The notes under the pieces: model-generated
Databases searched by the model: none
The model's input: the letters and a program-made list of their open reading frames with translations, nothing else
What the model was told of the DNA's origin: nothing
DNA from: Allacma fusca
Taxonomy: Eukaryota; Arthropoda; Collembola; Symphypleona; Sminthuridae
DNA length: 64,000 nt
Direction of reading: 5' to 3'
Assembly: GCA_947179485.1 (NCBI GenBank)
Contig: OX359245.1
Span: 66,823,067 to 66,887,066, forward strand
In this document: one piece after another, positions 37,577 through 50,758 of the stretch
Position numbering within the stretch: the stretch's first letter is position 1
Layout of the letters: every line of letters begins with the position of its first letter
Program-made: the position numbers and the translations under genes

Positions 37577-40569
37577 AATTTTATTCCCTTCTGTAAGTTT
37601 TCTTCTTAATTGAAATCCAAACCCGGTTGGAATAAAATTGATCCGTCAAATTCCTGTATTCTTGTCTATACTGCAAAGCGCAGGGTCAAATCTTGAGTTA
37701 CCAAGCTAAATGTAGGTCCGAGAGCTATGACACATGACTTAACAAAGGCACATATGCAGCACAACGAGTTTTATTACACTATCATGTTAACAGCATTGTG
37801 GGGATGGATTTCGTGGAATCCCAGTGTCAGAGCTGATATTGAGCAAGACAAAAGAAGTTGAGGTAAAGTTTAACTTGCATGAGTCCCAAACTGTAGCGAG
37901 GCTTTGGGCACAATTAAACATAACATCAAATAAGAATGGTTTCCCTGTAAGTTCCCATCAAATCTCTGTTTCGAGATTTCACAAAACCCATAAATTGTCC
38001 CAATGGGTTGTTGGATACTGCCTTTATTTTGCTCATCTTATACTTAATAATTTGTTATACACACACACTCATGAAGGGGAAATTGTGAGGATGAAGTTTG
38101 GAGAGTCTTAAAATTTGTGTAAAAAAATACTTGATCCTTGCCAAGCAAGTTTTTTCCAATGAAAAATATTATGCCTTCATAGTGCCTTTATACATCCTTT
38201 AGTATTTTATTATTACAGTCACTCTACTACTTCCTTTACCTTGACCAACAGGAATTTTGTGCATGGCAAGTATTTAATTTGCATAATGCTCCGTCTCTAG
38301 TGCCAGTCTTTCGAGCTGTATAGTCATTTTTATTTCAGAGGGCACTGCAAAAAATAAGAAGAAAAAAATGCGCATGCTGATCTCTATTGCGCCTTCAATT
38401 GTTCCAAGATATATTAGGGGAATTACTTTGCCCTAAGTATTTCAATGTTATCCGTTTCCATGAAGTTCTATAGCAATTTGCATTAACGATAGATTCCTAA
38501 TGTTACTCGCCGGTACGTGTTATTACATGTTTATGCATACATTATTCATGGGGGAGTCATTTTCTGTACGTCAAATCTTTTTACTAGTGTATAAGCATAG
38601 GAAGATTCGGATATGCAAATGTGATAAATTAAAATTTATAGTCACGCTGTATTGAGACCAGCCAATTTAAGTAGATTGGCGATTAAGGTCTAACATTAAT
38701 TTTTTTAGCTATTTATTAATTTCTGTTCGCGCGTTTTTATGGACAAAGTGATACTGGAAGTTCTATTTGTGCTTGTCAAGGTGGTGTATTGTCTTCTTGT
38801 CTGTGAATAAACGAACTGCCAAACCAAGGATAATAATTTAACCCATTTAATATTTTTCCAGGTCTTTCCTTTGAATAAAGGATTATGGATTATGGAAGAC
38901 GCGCCAAATAATTTAAATTCAGGATTACAGGTACATTTTATCACTGAAGAGGCAAAATGGTCTACGTGCGCATGCGCTTTTGTACAGCGACGTTATATAG
39001 TTACTATATACTAAATTTTTTGAAATAAGGATTAGCATTACAGATTGCTGGAACTGCGTATACGTTGTGTCATTCGGATTACGACCAGCATTGTTATAAA
39101 ATCTGCGCTACGAATTTCTAGGTCTCACTAATTGAACACACATCATATCAAAGTCACTATTGGATTTGTGTTTATGGTGCTTTTCCCCTAAAAGTGACTT
39201 AGCACGTATATGTAAATGATCACCATTTCATTGGCACAAATTATATATACAAGCTAGACTTGCACGAATAGCAGGTAAATTCTGATATTACTGGACACAT
39301 AATAATTGATTATTACAGGTTTCATTGGAACATCCACAATTGTGCACATCCTTTTTCGTTAAATAAGGAGATTGTTTTGTGCTGACATGGAAAATAAAAG
39401 TTTCTAGAAAATCACTACTGGAACGTTCAACCATAATTACATATGAATCTTGATTCACAGAAAGAATGAAACTTCTTTCTTCCAGTCTGGCAAGGAAGCC
39501 GATTAGACGTAGACATTATATAATATTGCGTAACTTTATTTCATGTCATTATTTGCAATTTGCATGCAAAGTGGAACCAGGAAGCTGATTTTACAGAAAA
39601 TACACAAGAAATCTTGTGGGTGCATAATGCCATTAGAATGGATAATAAATAACTGACCTTTCGCCTGGTTGATGGTTAAAAATTATGTAGTGTTTATGGT
39701 GTAATTTTATGATAAGTGTGTTGTTAAATACGAACTTTTCCGATTTATGATCGCATTAATTGGTAGAGGATTTTAACAGGGGATCCTACAGTACAGGCAA
39801 AACGGACAATGCTTTTAATGTCAAATCAATAATAATCACATACTATGTGCATTTTTGCATTAACTGCTGGTGGGCTGGGCTATGAATGTTCAACATGGAA
39901 CAATCCTTTATACTTATGGTTACACATTTTACATGTTGTTTATGCACGTCTCGTAAATATATAAATTAAAGCGCATGTTTCCAAGTCATGCAAGCGTATA
40001 CATTGTCCAGTGCGACCTCAATCAAGGCCAAAATCATATACCAAACTCAAGTCCATATAAGGTTGTAAGAACTCATATAGGGATGCATATAAGAAATTCT
40101 GACGGAATTGTGTTTCCATTTAATTCAATTATCTGGGTCAATATTTGGGGCAGCAGGGGTCAAAAATATGATGCTATTAGATGAGATTTTTTCAGGATTT
40201 CAAAATTACTATGGGGTTTATTCCCACATAAAATATTACTAAGAAAATGTCTTAACCCTTAAGAGGATTATTTAAAAGGAAAAATGGAGGATGTTGCCAT
40301 ACAAGGAGTCTGTAGCAAGTATTGTGGGAATTCATGGGATCCTGATAGATCGGAATAAAAAAGTAACACCGCAGTTCGCTTTTTAAAGTTTCTGAAAAAA
40401 TTGGAAGGTTATTTTAGGTTTGCATTTATTTTTCTAAATACTGCTGGGCTTGCATTTGTCGTCACTATAATATTATCGACTAGATATATAAACAACAATG
40501 GCCTGCATAAAGACGTACATTTCCATCAAAACAGAAGAAAATCTTCCGTATAACCAATCCCAGATATTG
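37577..40569. other. Intergenic, about 3 kb, between proteases A and B
   Basis: AT-rich with many short open frames in both directions and no conserved motif. No RNA gene or structured repeat seen. It holds the upstream region of protease A and the 3' flank of protease B. Confidence 0.45.
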
Positions 40570-43500
40570 TTAATAGTTCTTTTCCATTATTTCGGCAACC
40601 CAATCCAGGAAGTAGTCCGTGTTTACAAATAGCTGGTACCTTGCAGTCTCATTTGAAATCAATGGTAACTGGGGTTGAACTGCAATACCCTAAAAATATC
40701 GATAAAATCAACTCAATTGAATCCTTTTGATTTTCTGTGCAATCGATAATCCCAAGGCGTAGTCACAATTGATATCCCACAATATTTTAGGACTACTTTC
40801 AAACATTATATATGAAGTTCACGGAGATAATTACTTATGAGGTACCTGAAGTTGAAATTGGAAATCTCCACTGATTGGATTTCTCTGCCGTATATAAAGG
40901 CCAGTGCCCTGGTCAAACGATCTTAAAACAGAACCTGTCAAAAAAATTTCACACATCAAGTTTATTGAGCTTTTCAAATTAATTATTAATCAGTTAGTTA
41001 GTTAAACAGTAGAAATATTTTCAAATCAATGCTAATAAATTACTAACCTTTTGTCATTTTCGCACAAAAAACATGCTCGGGGAAATTTGGAGCCCCAAAT
41101 TTTGATTTACATTCTTCTCGAGGTAATAATTTAAACTGGGCAGTCTGAGGAACTTCTGTGTTTCTACCAGTTGAGTTGACCTGAGTTGAGATGTGCATTA
41201 CCTGGAAAGGATATAAATGCTCATTTTAAAAATTTTAATTTATATTGAAGTGTTATATTTGCTACTGTTTATTGGGATTTCTTACTATCGCTCTGGAATC
41301 TAGAAACCGCATTGGATTATTATTAGCGTGGATTAAAAAACAAACAGGAGTTTGCTGTAACTGTTTTGCTGATGGTGGCTCAAGGCGTATTAAAGCCAAG
41401 TCTACGGTGCCTTTTCCCTTGAATTGGGGTGTTCTGGTCCAGATTTTATATGCCTTTAAATACACACATTGTAATTAACTTACTCAATAAAGCCATATGA
41501 TCTAAATTTCCAGCACTTTCAAAGTTAATCGAAATTACCTTCCTAGAATTTGAATTTGTACTGCTATTTGTGAGTGGCTGTAGAACGTGTACAATATTTT
41601 CTGGTGTATTGATAAGGCTCTCAATACAACGAGCGGAAGTGAGGGCGAAGGATGAATCAATAGAGACTGCAGAACATCTGGGACCGGGTAACCCTACTTT
41701 TGAGAAGATGTACCCATTCCATGCCAAGTTCTCCTCAGTTATAGAAGGGAAGTTCTCGGATTTCGAAAAAGCCGGGAAAATACCACACACTGTAAGAAGG
41801 CAATATTTGGGATTTTTAAAAAACTTGAGTTCCAATATGAATTTTGTTTATTTGTTAATGAGTTTGAAGTTACTTGGTGAGCATGAAAAGGGTAGTTTCT
41901 TTTTCCAGACTCCTTTTTTCCCATCGCAAGTCACTTCGACTGAAGAGTATTCAAAGGAAGATTCATAGAATTCTTGACAGTATAATGTTACAGTAGATTT
42001 TGGGGTAGTGTTGTCCAAACAATTATCTTGAGTCCCTGAACATCTGGCTTGAACTCCCTAAAATGCAAGAAATTTAATTGACTCAAAATTTTGACAATGA
42101 ATATAATCCTAAATGTATACTATTTAAGTTATTCGTGCAAGAATTTGTAGATAATAACGTCTAATAGAGCACTAATCGCTTTGTAAAATAAAGACGACAG
42201 TCTTAAAAGGAAATTTATTCTGCTTTTGACAGTCCTGCACGCCAAGAGTGCATAACACTTACAAAGTATGTGTGTATCAATGTTTATACCTTTGGTAACT
42301 CCAGTGTTGGACATTTCTTGCCGGAAGATCTAAGCGTCAGGCCAAAGTTGTTTTTGGGGTTACTTGCACATAATTCAATTTCCTCGTCACTCCCATCCTC
42401 ACAATCGGGTTTCCCATTGCACAGTTCCGATTTCAGAATGCACTTGCCCGTAATCCCACAACTATGCATTGGTTTCTTAGTATAAACATTGCACTCGTCT
42501 TGAGCCTTGCAAAAGCGTTCCTGCTCGTCTTTTCCGCTTGGACAATTGTCAACTCCGTTGCAAACCGTTTTTATTGGGATGCATGTCTTATCCTCATCCT
42601 CGCACGCGAATTCAGGACTGCATCTATAAAATGAGTATATAAAGATTATTACTAAAAGAGATACAGTACGCCCCCTCGAGTAGGAGCAGCCCAAAAATAT
42701 TATTTAACATATGATTTTTTTAATGAATTGTTTGTGCAATTAAAAAATATCATCTGTCAGCGCAATATGCTAAGTCTTTAAAGGCTGAAGCGACACCAGA
42801 TGATGTATTAAAACGTTTAAACCATGCATCTATAAAACTAGCACTTGAAACTACATAGAACTTACGTCATGCTGCTCACCAACCAATTTATATGGGCCCC
42901 AATTCTTCCGTAAATGTAGACGTTTTGATCATTACACTGACCCTTCTTCCTGCCAGGAATCAAGGTCACCACCGTAGCTAAGAACCACTGTGTACTTAAT
43001 TCAAAAAACACCACACTCCCGTGCAAAAAACAAAACTCTTCGGATCCCAAATTAGGGTCCGAGTCTCTCGTGATATTTTTTAGGAATTCCAAGGATGTTG
43101 ATACAACCTCACTCCCATTCCCCTTCTTTGCCCCACAAACCACTTGACTTTCGTTGAGTTCCCGTCTGTAGTGAAAACGAAAGTAAGAGGAACACAAATC
43201 TTCGGATAAGAATTCCACAACGGATATTTTCAGCTCCGCGACACTCTCTTTGAAAGTCCTGACAGCAAATCCAGAGGAGATCCCTTCAAATCCAAAAAGG
43301 GGTGTCTTAAAATCTTTTATTTCTTCCAACAAGCAAATGGCTTTGACGTACGGAGTTTTGAAGTCGAAAGGCGTTTTGAGATGGTAAATCATATAATGGT
43401 ACTGCTCATTCTCGTCCTCATGGTACATGGACGGCTCCAAATAACTAATCTTTTAAAATTTAAAGATTATATTTAATTATAAAAAAATTTTAAATTTTAA

Positions 43501-44059
43501 AATCACTGTTAGTATATGCAAGATGCGAAACCAGTTGAAAACTGTCTACCTCTGAAAATTGCGCATGTGCATCAGCAGCGTCGTAATCCGTTGAGTTCAA
43601 GCCCGCAGCCACGATGAAAATATGTCGAGGGGGCAGAAGACCGTCATCATTCGTCCCACGAAGGACAGCCCCAAAAGGTCCACGTGCTGTTGATAATACA
43701 GTGTTCGGGCCAAGGATAGTCCCTGCTGTTAAAAACATGATAGTGGAATCGGGCAGACGAACAAATATAGCAGCGGTCCATGGCGCGTATGTTCTAATGT
43801 CCCCAGGGATTTTCTCCAGTTTCCCGCAATTCGGGGCTGCAACCGAGCACAGTTAACATCTTGAAAAATGAATGCATAACAAATTTTACTATTGGCTCTA
43901 TTACTAGCAAACATTTTGACAGTAATAAATGACATGTAATTTACTAGAAACTAAATTGCTTTTTTAAGTTAACTTACATAATTTTACAGAATTTACGGAC
44001 GTTCGAGTTACGTAAGTTAGGAAGAGCACGGTCCAAGAGAGTAGCTGATACATTGTCAT
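40570..44059 (-). CDS. Modular serine protease homologue B, inactive C-terminal domain
   Basis: Ten minus-strand exons: 43978-44059, 43550-43836, 42866-43449, 42290-42623, 41874-42057, 41539-41789, 41286-41453, 41048-41201, 40846-40934 and 40570-40689, closing to 750 residues. Architecture as in A: signal peptide (MYQLLSWTVLFLTYV), N-terminal protease-like domain, two LDLa repeats (NCPSGKDE, DCEDGSDE), CCP, C-terminal protease-like domain. In the last domain His57 is Arg (TSARC), Asp102 is kept (VDLALIRL), and the Ser195 region reads FDQGTGL, with Gln for Ser. No IVGG-type activation site follows MCGIF. It is therefore a non-catalytic, secreted homologue. The A-type exon 7 is split by two additional introns, shared with C. 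Likely a cofactor, decoy or binding protein; function inferred only. Confidence 0.85.
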
Positions 44060-44858
44060 GGTGTCTGCTGATTGCATTTATTTTAATTTATTATTAACTT
44101 TTTTTTCGAACAGCTAGTCCTACATGTTATCAAACTTGTCGTCTCACTTCAGATGCTGTCGAATATGTGCAAATCGAGACAATCAAATCTTCACAATCTG
44201 GGCAATAAACAAATACACACGCGGAATTAAAATCAGGACTTGGGGAATAGACATTTAACCTCGAAATGGGAAGTTCATACTTTGTATTGGAAATAAAGAA
44301 TATTCAACTGTAGTCTGAGGTGCATGCCTGACGTCAATGATCCTTGACTGTGGATATCACAGCGTGGGAACCTGTTCTCTGCTGCAATAAACATATTATG
44401 GTCCCAAGGCTTTGATTCTGCAGGATTCCATAAGATGTATAGACGAAGTAAGTATAATTTTCTTGTGTGTTGGCTTGTGTGAGGGTTACGGTGTAAAGAT
44501 AAATATTTTTTAGTATGGTTTTTTTTCAATAAAAAGTCCTTACTGCTAATTTTGTGTTGCTTACTTCTCTTCAGGCATTCCTTTTATTGGCGATGGATCA
44601 CTCACGTGGTTTAACCCGTTGCCTCCCAACCTAAATTAGTTACATATATTCCCAAGGTATGGACAGCCTGTCCAATGGAATTTTCCATGCAAGGGTCCAT
44701 CAACAAAGTTACAAAGGAGTTGTCACATGCAGTAACCCAATTTCCTCCAGGCTGCTTTGAAAACTGAAACACCCTTCCACAAATTCCCCGTGTAACCCAA
44801 TAGGTCAACCATCAGGTCAACTAGGTTGACCTGAGGTCAGTTAGTAGATCGTCTGGAC
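44060..44858. other. Intergenic, upstream of protease B, with AGGTCA half-sites
   Basis: No gene seen. At 44802-44839 there are four AGGTCA/TGACCT half-sites, including the palindrome CAGGTCAAC-TAG-GTTGACCTG (44813-44833). The 8-bp target-site duplication GTCTGGAC (44851-44858) of the adjacent element closes the stretch. Confidence 0.5.
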
Positions 44859-45853
44859 CAGTGCTCAGCACGAGTATGGGTAATACTCGGGTAAACGGGT
44901 ACGGGTATGGGTACTACCCGGATACCAATTTTGTGCCCCCGATCAATTTTGTGCACCCGATCAATTTTGGGTACTACCCGGGTACACTTTGGTAAATAAA
45001 AATTTCGGGTATGGATACGGGTATGGGTACGGGTACACGGATTTCAAAATGGGCATATACCCACCGGGTACGGGTATAATGAGGTCATTTACTATCGTAC
45101 CCACGACTATTGTACCCGAGTATTTGGATACACTGAGAACTGAGACATTTTAATGAATTTTATACTATAATGCCCGTACGTTGGAAACTTCTGGCCTTAT
45201 TTTTGGTGTTTCTGAATACTTATAGCTTAGTGTTAATACTATTTTAACCTTAAAACATACAGTAAATGTATTTTAGACTGTAGCTAAAATATATGTGTTT
45301 AGGGAAACAGGTTTTAGGATGTATAAATGAATAAACACAAACGAGGAATAATAACAAAATAGAAGAGGAGAATAGGATTCAGCAAAAATTTGTACGGTTG
45401 GTAATATTTTGTTAAATCTGCAAGTATGCAAGTTAATTTTATTTCTAATCAAAAACGCTTCTAGTGTTTCTAATCTTCAATGAAAATATAGAAAATCAAA
45501 TACCGCTCTAGCTAGTCAAAATTACACACTAACAATAAGCTGTCATACATTATTATACATAACATACTATGTACTACATTTAGAGAAATCTGGATATAAA
45601 GTACCCGAGTACGATTACGGGTACGACACTGAGATACCCGCGTATGGGTACAATTTTCGAGTATTTTTCGGGTACGGGTACAATGCGGGTACAGGTACAT
45701 AGTTTGAGATTACATTGCGGGTACGGATATGAAAAATTTGTACCCGGATACTTGGGTATGGGTACGGGTATAGATACCAGATATTACAATACCCGCACTT
45801 CGGGTACGGATACGGGTACGGGTACCGATTTTTCGTACCCATGCCGAGCACTG
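44859..45853. mobile_element. Non-autonomous hAT-like element with GGGTAC subterminal repeats
   Basis: The 995-bp element is bounded by exact 8-bp direct repeats GTCTGGAC at 44851-44858 and 45854-45861, the hAT hallmark. Its inverted ends are CAGTGCTCAGCACGAGTATG and, read inward from the right, CAGTGCTCGGCATGGG. Both arms (about 44870-45130 and 45600-45850) are dense in degenerate GGGTAC/CGGGTA motifs, in mirror orientation. The middle is AT-rich without transposase. The target-site duplication is undamaged, so insertion may be fairly recent. Confidence 0.88.
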
Positions 45854-45861
45854 GTCTGGAC

Positions 45862-47626
45862 GAAACGTTTTGATAACCCCGCTGTATTCAACCTAAAAAT
45901 GGTTAGATTGGGCCACTTTTTTGCTAATAACTGACGCGACCTTTACAGGTCAACTTGGATCAAATAAGGTTAGACAGTGTAAATGACGAATAATGTCTGC
46001 TTTCCCCTCCAAACATATCCTCATTCAAGACCGTGATCCTGGATGTCAACTAGGTTATCAGGAGGTCAAACACTACATGGAAAATAAATCGGAAACAAAT
46101 ACCGAGTAGAGAAAAAAAGAGTATGATGAGGTCAACGTCAAAATCGTCATTTTATAGCGTGGTGCCCCTCAATATTTGTCAATAGGACACAATTACCACC
46201 AGTGCCTCCTATAAATAAAACTGAAACTCTCAGATGGCTTTTATTTGGGAGAATTCCACTCGTTTTTATCGTGACCTCAAGTTGACCTATGTGACCTGCA
46301 AAGGTGATAGGGACAATCTTTGGTATCCCTGCTACACATGTGTACCACTTTGAGCCTTACCAGTGGCTTCAAAATAATAGAAATTGCCTTTTCATTTCGT
46401 AGAAATATTTTGATGGCCCCTATGCAATTGCATGGACCGCTTATCTAGCATTGAAAATGGCGGAAATATAAGGATTTTAATTTTTTATAATTTTATTGCA
46501 GCTTTGTTTATGAACCTGGAATGTTGAAAATTTTTAAAACAGCAGAAAACACTTCCGGAAACGAATACATTTTTTTTCAAATCTGTAGGTTTAACTGGAG
46601 TTTAAAAAAATAATAGTATTCCTCAAATTTTTCCATTTTGGACAGGCTGGACATAGGTTGGGAGCAGTAGGGTTAACGACTGCATATTTTATTTTGCTTT
46701 ATGGAAGTAGCCTCTCATCCATGACCTTTGGAGATGGGGCATTCTTAAAGGGAATTTATTTTAGGAGACACTCACCTCGTGCTACAAATATCCATCACAT
46801 CAATGCATTTGGAATGTTCGAATAGCCTGTGATGTGACAGGTGGTAGTGCATTTGTAAGTATTATTGCATTAGAATCCCACATGAAATTTGCTACACACA
46901 CAGCCCTTCGAAAATTTTTATGAACCATGGACAGTCCATGAAAAATGACAAGCCCAGAAATTCATTTTTCCCCATCTTTGTCGTTTTTGCTTCTGAAGCT
47001 AAATTTCTTCATCCTTGCTCCGGGGTTTGCCCGTGTCCACGTTTCTCGACATAGAGGTCTGTGATATTGCTCCCTGGAAAGCACCTTAAAGTTCCTATGC
47101 ACTGGCTTCAAAGCAATGTCTGCCAAAAATTTGCTGCGAGAATGAAAAAATAAACAAATTGACGTTTGAAGAAAAACCCCGATATTGCTTCATGTTTCTT
47201 GTCACTGTGATCTCAATTACTCACCCAGATCGAAGAAATCAGTTTTAGAAAATCTGGAAATAAATTTGCTAGAAACTGGGGGAATCAAATATTTTATGAG
47301 TCACTTCCTTACATGGACAAGAGGGAGGGACACATGATTGTGATTACACTGTAGTGAAGCTACCAGCATCAATAGTAGTGAGCGACTTCACGGCATATTT
47401 ATTACAAAGTTTCCATATTACTTTGAAATAGTGTAGCATATACATACATGTATTACTTATATAATTATACACACTTATGAGGATATTATCTTTATCCATT
47501 TAAAATTTATTAAATGATAAAAATGTACGAAAAAGTTCAATCTTGAGTTAGATTACATCACACATTGTCAGATTTCGCATCGGTCACGTTTAGTGAATAT
47601 AATTTCTTTAAAGCATATAGCCAGAC
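45862..47626. other. Intergenic between protease B upstream region and protease C
   Basis: No coding sequence supported. The first 450 bases carry six more AGGTCA/TGACCT half-sites (45947, 46073, 46129, 46272, 46283, 46292). The remainder shows nothing that I can name. Confidence 0.45.
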
Positions 47627-50600
47627 CTAGAAATTTTTTTCCAGGACTTCTGTGACCCAATTTAGAAAGTACCTAGTGTTGATAAACAGTTGGTGCTTTT
47701 TGACGTACTCTGCAGAGCTTACAGGAAATTCCGGTTGTATTGCAATACCCTAGAATAATCATCGGTTCAAATTTTTTATTTATTTCGCAAAAAAATTTCT
47801 TCCTGCATAAATAGAATTTACGGGACTAACTTTCAGGTAGACTTGCATTTCTCCACTCATGGAATTCTTATGTCGAGCATAGAGACCAGTGCCACTGGCG
47901 ACAGGTGCTGGGACTGAATCTGAACAAAAAGCAAAAAAATATTTACTCCGAAATTTAACACGTCTTTGTTCTAGAAAACAGTAATTTTAGCCTACCATCT
48001 AAAATTTCAGCACAAAAAATATGCCTTGGGATGTTCTCTGGCCCAAACCGCAAGGAACACTCGGCTGTGGATATAATATTTAGATTTATTTCCAGATTCC
48101 GATCCGCTCCATCATTGCCTGCATCTCTCAAAATGTGGACTTCCTAAAAATCAAAACATTTTTACAGAGACTATAGATTTCCCACCAACCCCTGAAATTC
48201 TGGTTGCTTTACAATACCTTGTAAGAAGTACTGGATCCTGACTGTTTCTTGATTGGTTTTACAGCATCCAAATAACAAACCGAATTTTGGGGCAAAAGTC
48301 CTTTGTCAGCTACGTCAAGTTTAACAATGGCCAGGTCAGCCGTAAGATCTTCATAATTAGGGGTCCAAATATTAGAAACCTACCAAAAGAATTCAGAATA
48401 AATATATTAGAAAATTTTTCCAAGTTTTTAATTTATTAATTTTCAAACAATTGTTAATTTAATACCTTAACAAACCGTTTATAGTTTTTAATGTTCGGCT
48501 TTGTACTGTACACAAGACTCTGAGGGTCATTCAAAAAACCGTCCAGGCACTTTGCAGACGTGAGAGCAAAAGCGCTATCAATGGAAACTGCAGAGCAGAG
48601 AGGCGTTGGAGAGGTGCTTTCGTTTAAGGAGCTGTAAGAAGCGATTAGCCCATTCCAGCTCATTTTTTCAAATGCAAGGGAGGCCTCTTGTGTTGTCGGG
48701 ACCGGTGGAAAAATACCACACTCTACCAATAAATAAAATCAGGGCATTAATTTTGAAACAAATTATTTAAATAAAGGAATAATAAAATTATAAAAAGTAT
48801 ATTAGATTTACGCAATGAGCATGAAAATGGGAGGTTATTCTTCCAGGTTCCTTTCTTCCCTTCGCAAAGCATGTCCACAGAAGAGTAAGCGTAAGATGAG
48901 ATATGATGTTCTTTGCATTTAAACGTAACATTCGTACCAGGAGCAACATTGCTCAAACAATCGTCCGCACTTTCTGAACAATTGACTTCAGCGCCCTTGA
49001 AAAAACAATGTTGTCAAAATAAGTAAGTGTATAAAATTTTAGTATTAGAATAAAATAATTTTTTATAAAATACGTGTAATTAAATTCGTAATAAATGTAC
49101 TATATACTCTCGGAAGTTTGAGGGTGGGGCAATTTCTAGGCTGGCTTCGAAACGTCAGGCTCAATGCATTATCCTCACCGTTGTTGCAATTCACTTCATC
49201 GTTCCCTTCCGCACAATCAAATTTCCCATCGCAAATTTGATCCTTTTGAATGCAATCGGCGTTGACCCCGCAACCATGCATTTGATTATCTGAGTATGCA
49301 GCGCAGTAGTCTTGAGCCCTGCAAAATAACTCATGCTCGTCCTTCCCGCCGGGACAGTCATAAATCCCGTTACAGACGCTTGTTATTGGAATGCAGGTGT
49401 TTGAAGAGTCTTCGCAGGCGAAATTGTTAGGACTGCAACTGGATAAATTCACAGATGAAAAATTAGTTCCAAAGCTACAAACTGGATATGGCAATTTAAA
49501 ATTTAAAAAAAAAATCTTACTTTATACTTTGAGCCATCCAGTTCAAATGTTGGGAGATTCGTCCATAAACGTAAACGGAACGGTCATCGCAGGTCCCTTT
49601 TTTCCTGTCAGGTATCATAGTCACAATACCCGCCAGGAACCACTTCTTGTTCAGGTCAAATGCAGTGATAGCTCCGTGAAGAAGGCAGGACTCTCCTGAC
49701 GTTGCCTCAAGGTTAAGGAATCCCGCGGCAGTTTTCAAAAAATCTAAGGAACTTTTATGCGCATGCGTTAATCCGTGCAGCTTAGCCCCACAGTAAGCAT
49801 GACTTTCGATTGGCTCCCGCTTGTAGTGGAATCGGAAATAGGAGGAGCATAACTGACTCGGCAGGACTTTAACTGTCGCAATGTTTAGCGTAGCCAATGA
49901 GGTACGGAGGTTCGGGATGCTGAATCCAGTGGAAATTAATTCCAAGCCGTAACGAGGCGCTGAGCCTTGGTTAAGTTCTCCCAACAAGCAAATAGCTTTT
50001 ACATACGGTGTACGGAAGTCCAGTTGCGTTTTGAGATGGTATAGCATAAAATGGTAGTGCTCATTGGTAACTTCGTGGAACAAATGGGGCTGAAGGTAAT
50101 TTACCTGAAATATTCAGGAAATTAGAAAGTTGCACCTGTCAATATTAAGTTGTAATGACGTCTAATCGGAATGTGATTTATGTCGATGTATGAGTACTTT
50201 TGAAATTGAGCTTAAATAATTATACCGGAATTATTGCGCTCTGTCATTATGAATTGCAGAAAATATTAATACCTCTGAAAACTGCGCATGCTCGTCGGTG
50301 GCGCTGTAATCTGTTGAGTTCAAACCAGCTCCAATAACGAATATACTTGGAGGAGGTAGAAGACCATCTGTATTTGCACCTCTGAAAATAGAGCCGAAAG
50401 GACCTCGTGCTGATGCTAAAATAGTATTCGGTCCAATGATTGTCCCGGTTGTAAAATATTTCGGAGGAGAATCTCCCTCCCGTATGAAAATCCCGGCTGT
50501 CCATGGCGCGAAAGTTCGAATATCACCTTCAATGGGTTCCAAATTTCCGCATTCCGTTGCTAAAAAAGAAAACGTTTTTGAGGACTTGTGTTTTACTGTT

Positions 50601-50758
50601 CTAGGATATTATACACTGATTTTTGCAATACCAAACTCTGAAATAACAAAGGACTTTATTGGTTTTGACTTACAAAATTGAACACTTTCAGCAGATGTCT
50701 GTACAATTGACAATAAAGCAAAAAATAGAAGAAGCCAGGGAAGATGCTGCATCTCCAT
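47627..50758 (-). CDS. Modular serine protease homologue C, inactive C-terminal domain
   Basis: Ten minus-strand exons: 50674-50758, 50274-50560, 49521-50104, 49108-49438, 48812-48995, 48466-48722, 48218-48379, 47996-48143, 47831-47919 and 47627-47749, closing to 749 residues. Domain order matches A and B: signal peptide (MQHLPWLLLFFALLSIV), protease-like domain (N-terminal, GTIIGPNTI where the His motif should be), LDLa twice (DCPGGKDE, DCAEGNDE), CCP (about 420-480), C-terminal protease-like domain. There His57 is Lys (TSAKC), Asp102 is kept (ADLAIVKL), and VASGTGL replaces GDSGGPL so that a Ser aligns but Asp194 is gone. No activation cleavage motif is seen after QCGIFPP. Closest to B by sequence and intron positions. 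Predicted secreted and non-proteolytic. Confidence 0.85.

Noticed and set aside
41570-41968. Plus-strand 132-codon frame
   Set aside because: It is the shadow of exons 5 and 6 of modular protease B on the opposite strand.
44870-45850. Open frames rich in Tyr, Pro and Thr within the GGGTAC arms
   Set aside because: They are translations of the degenerate hexamer repeats inside a transposon.
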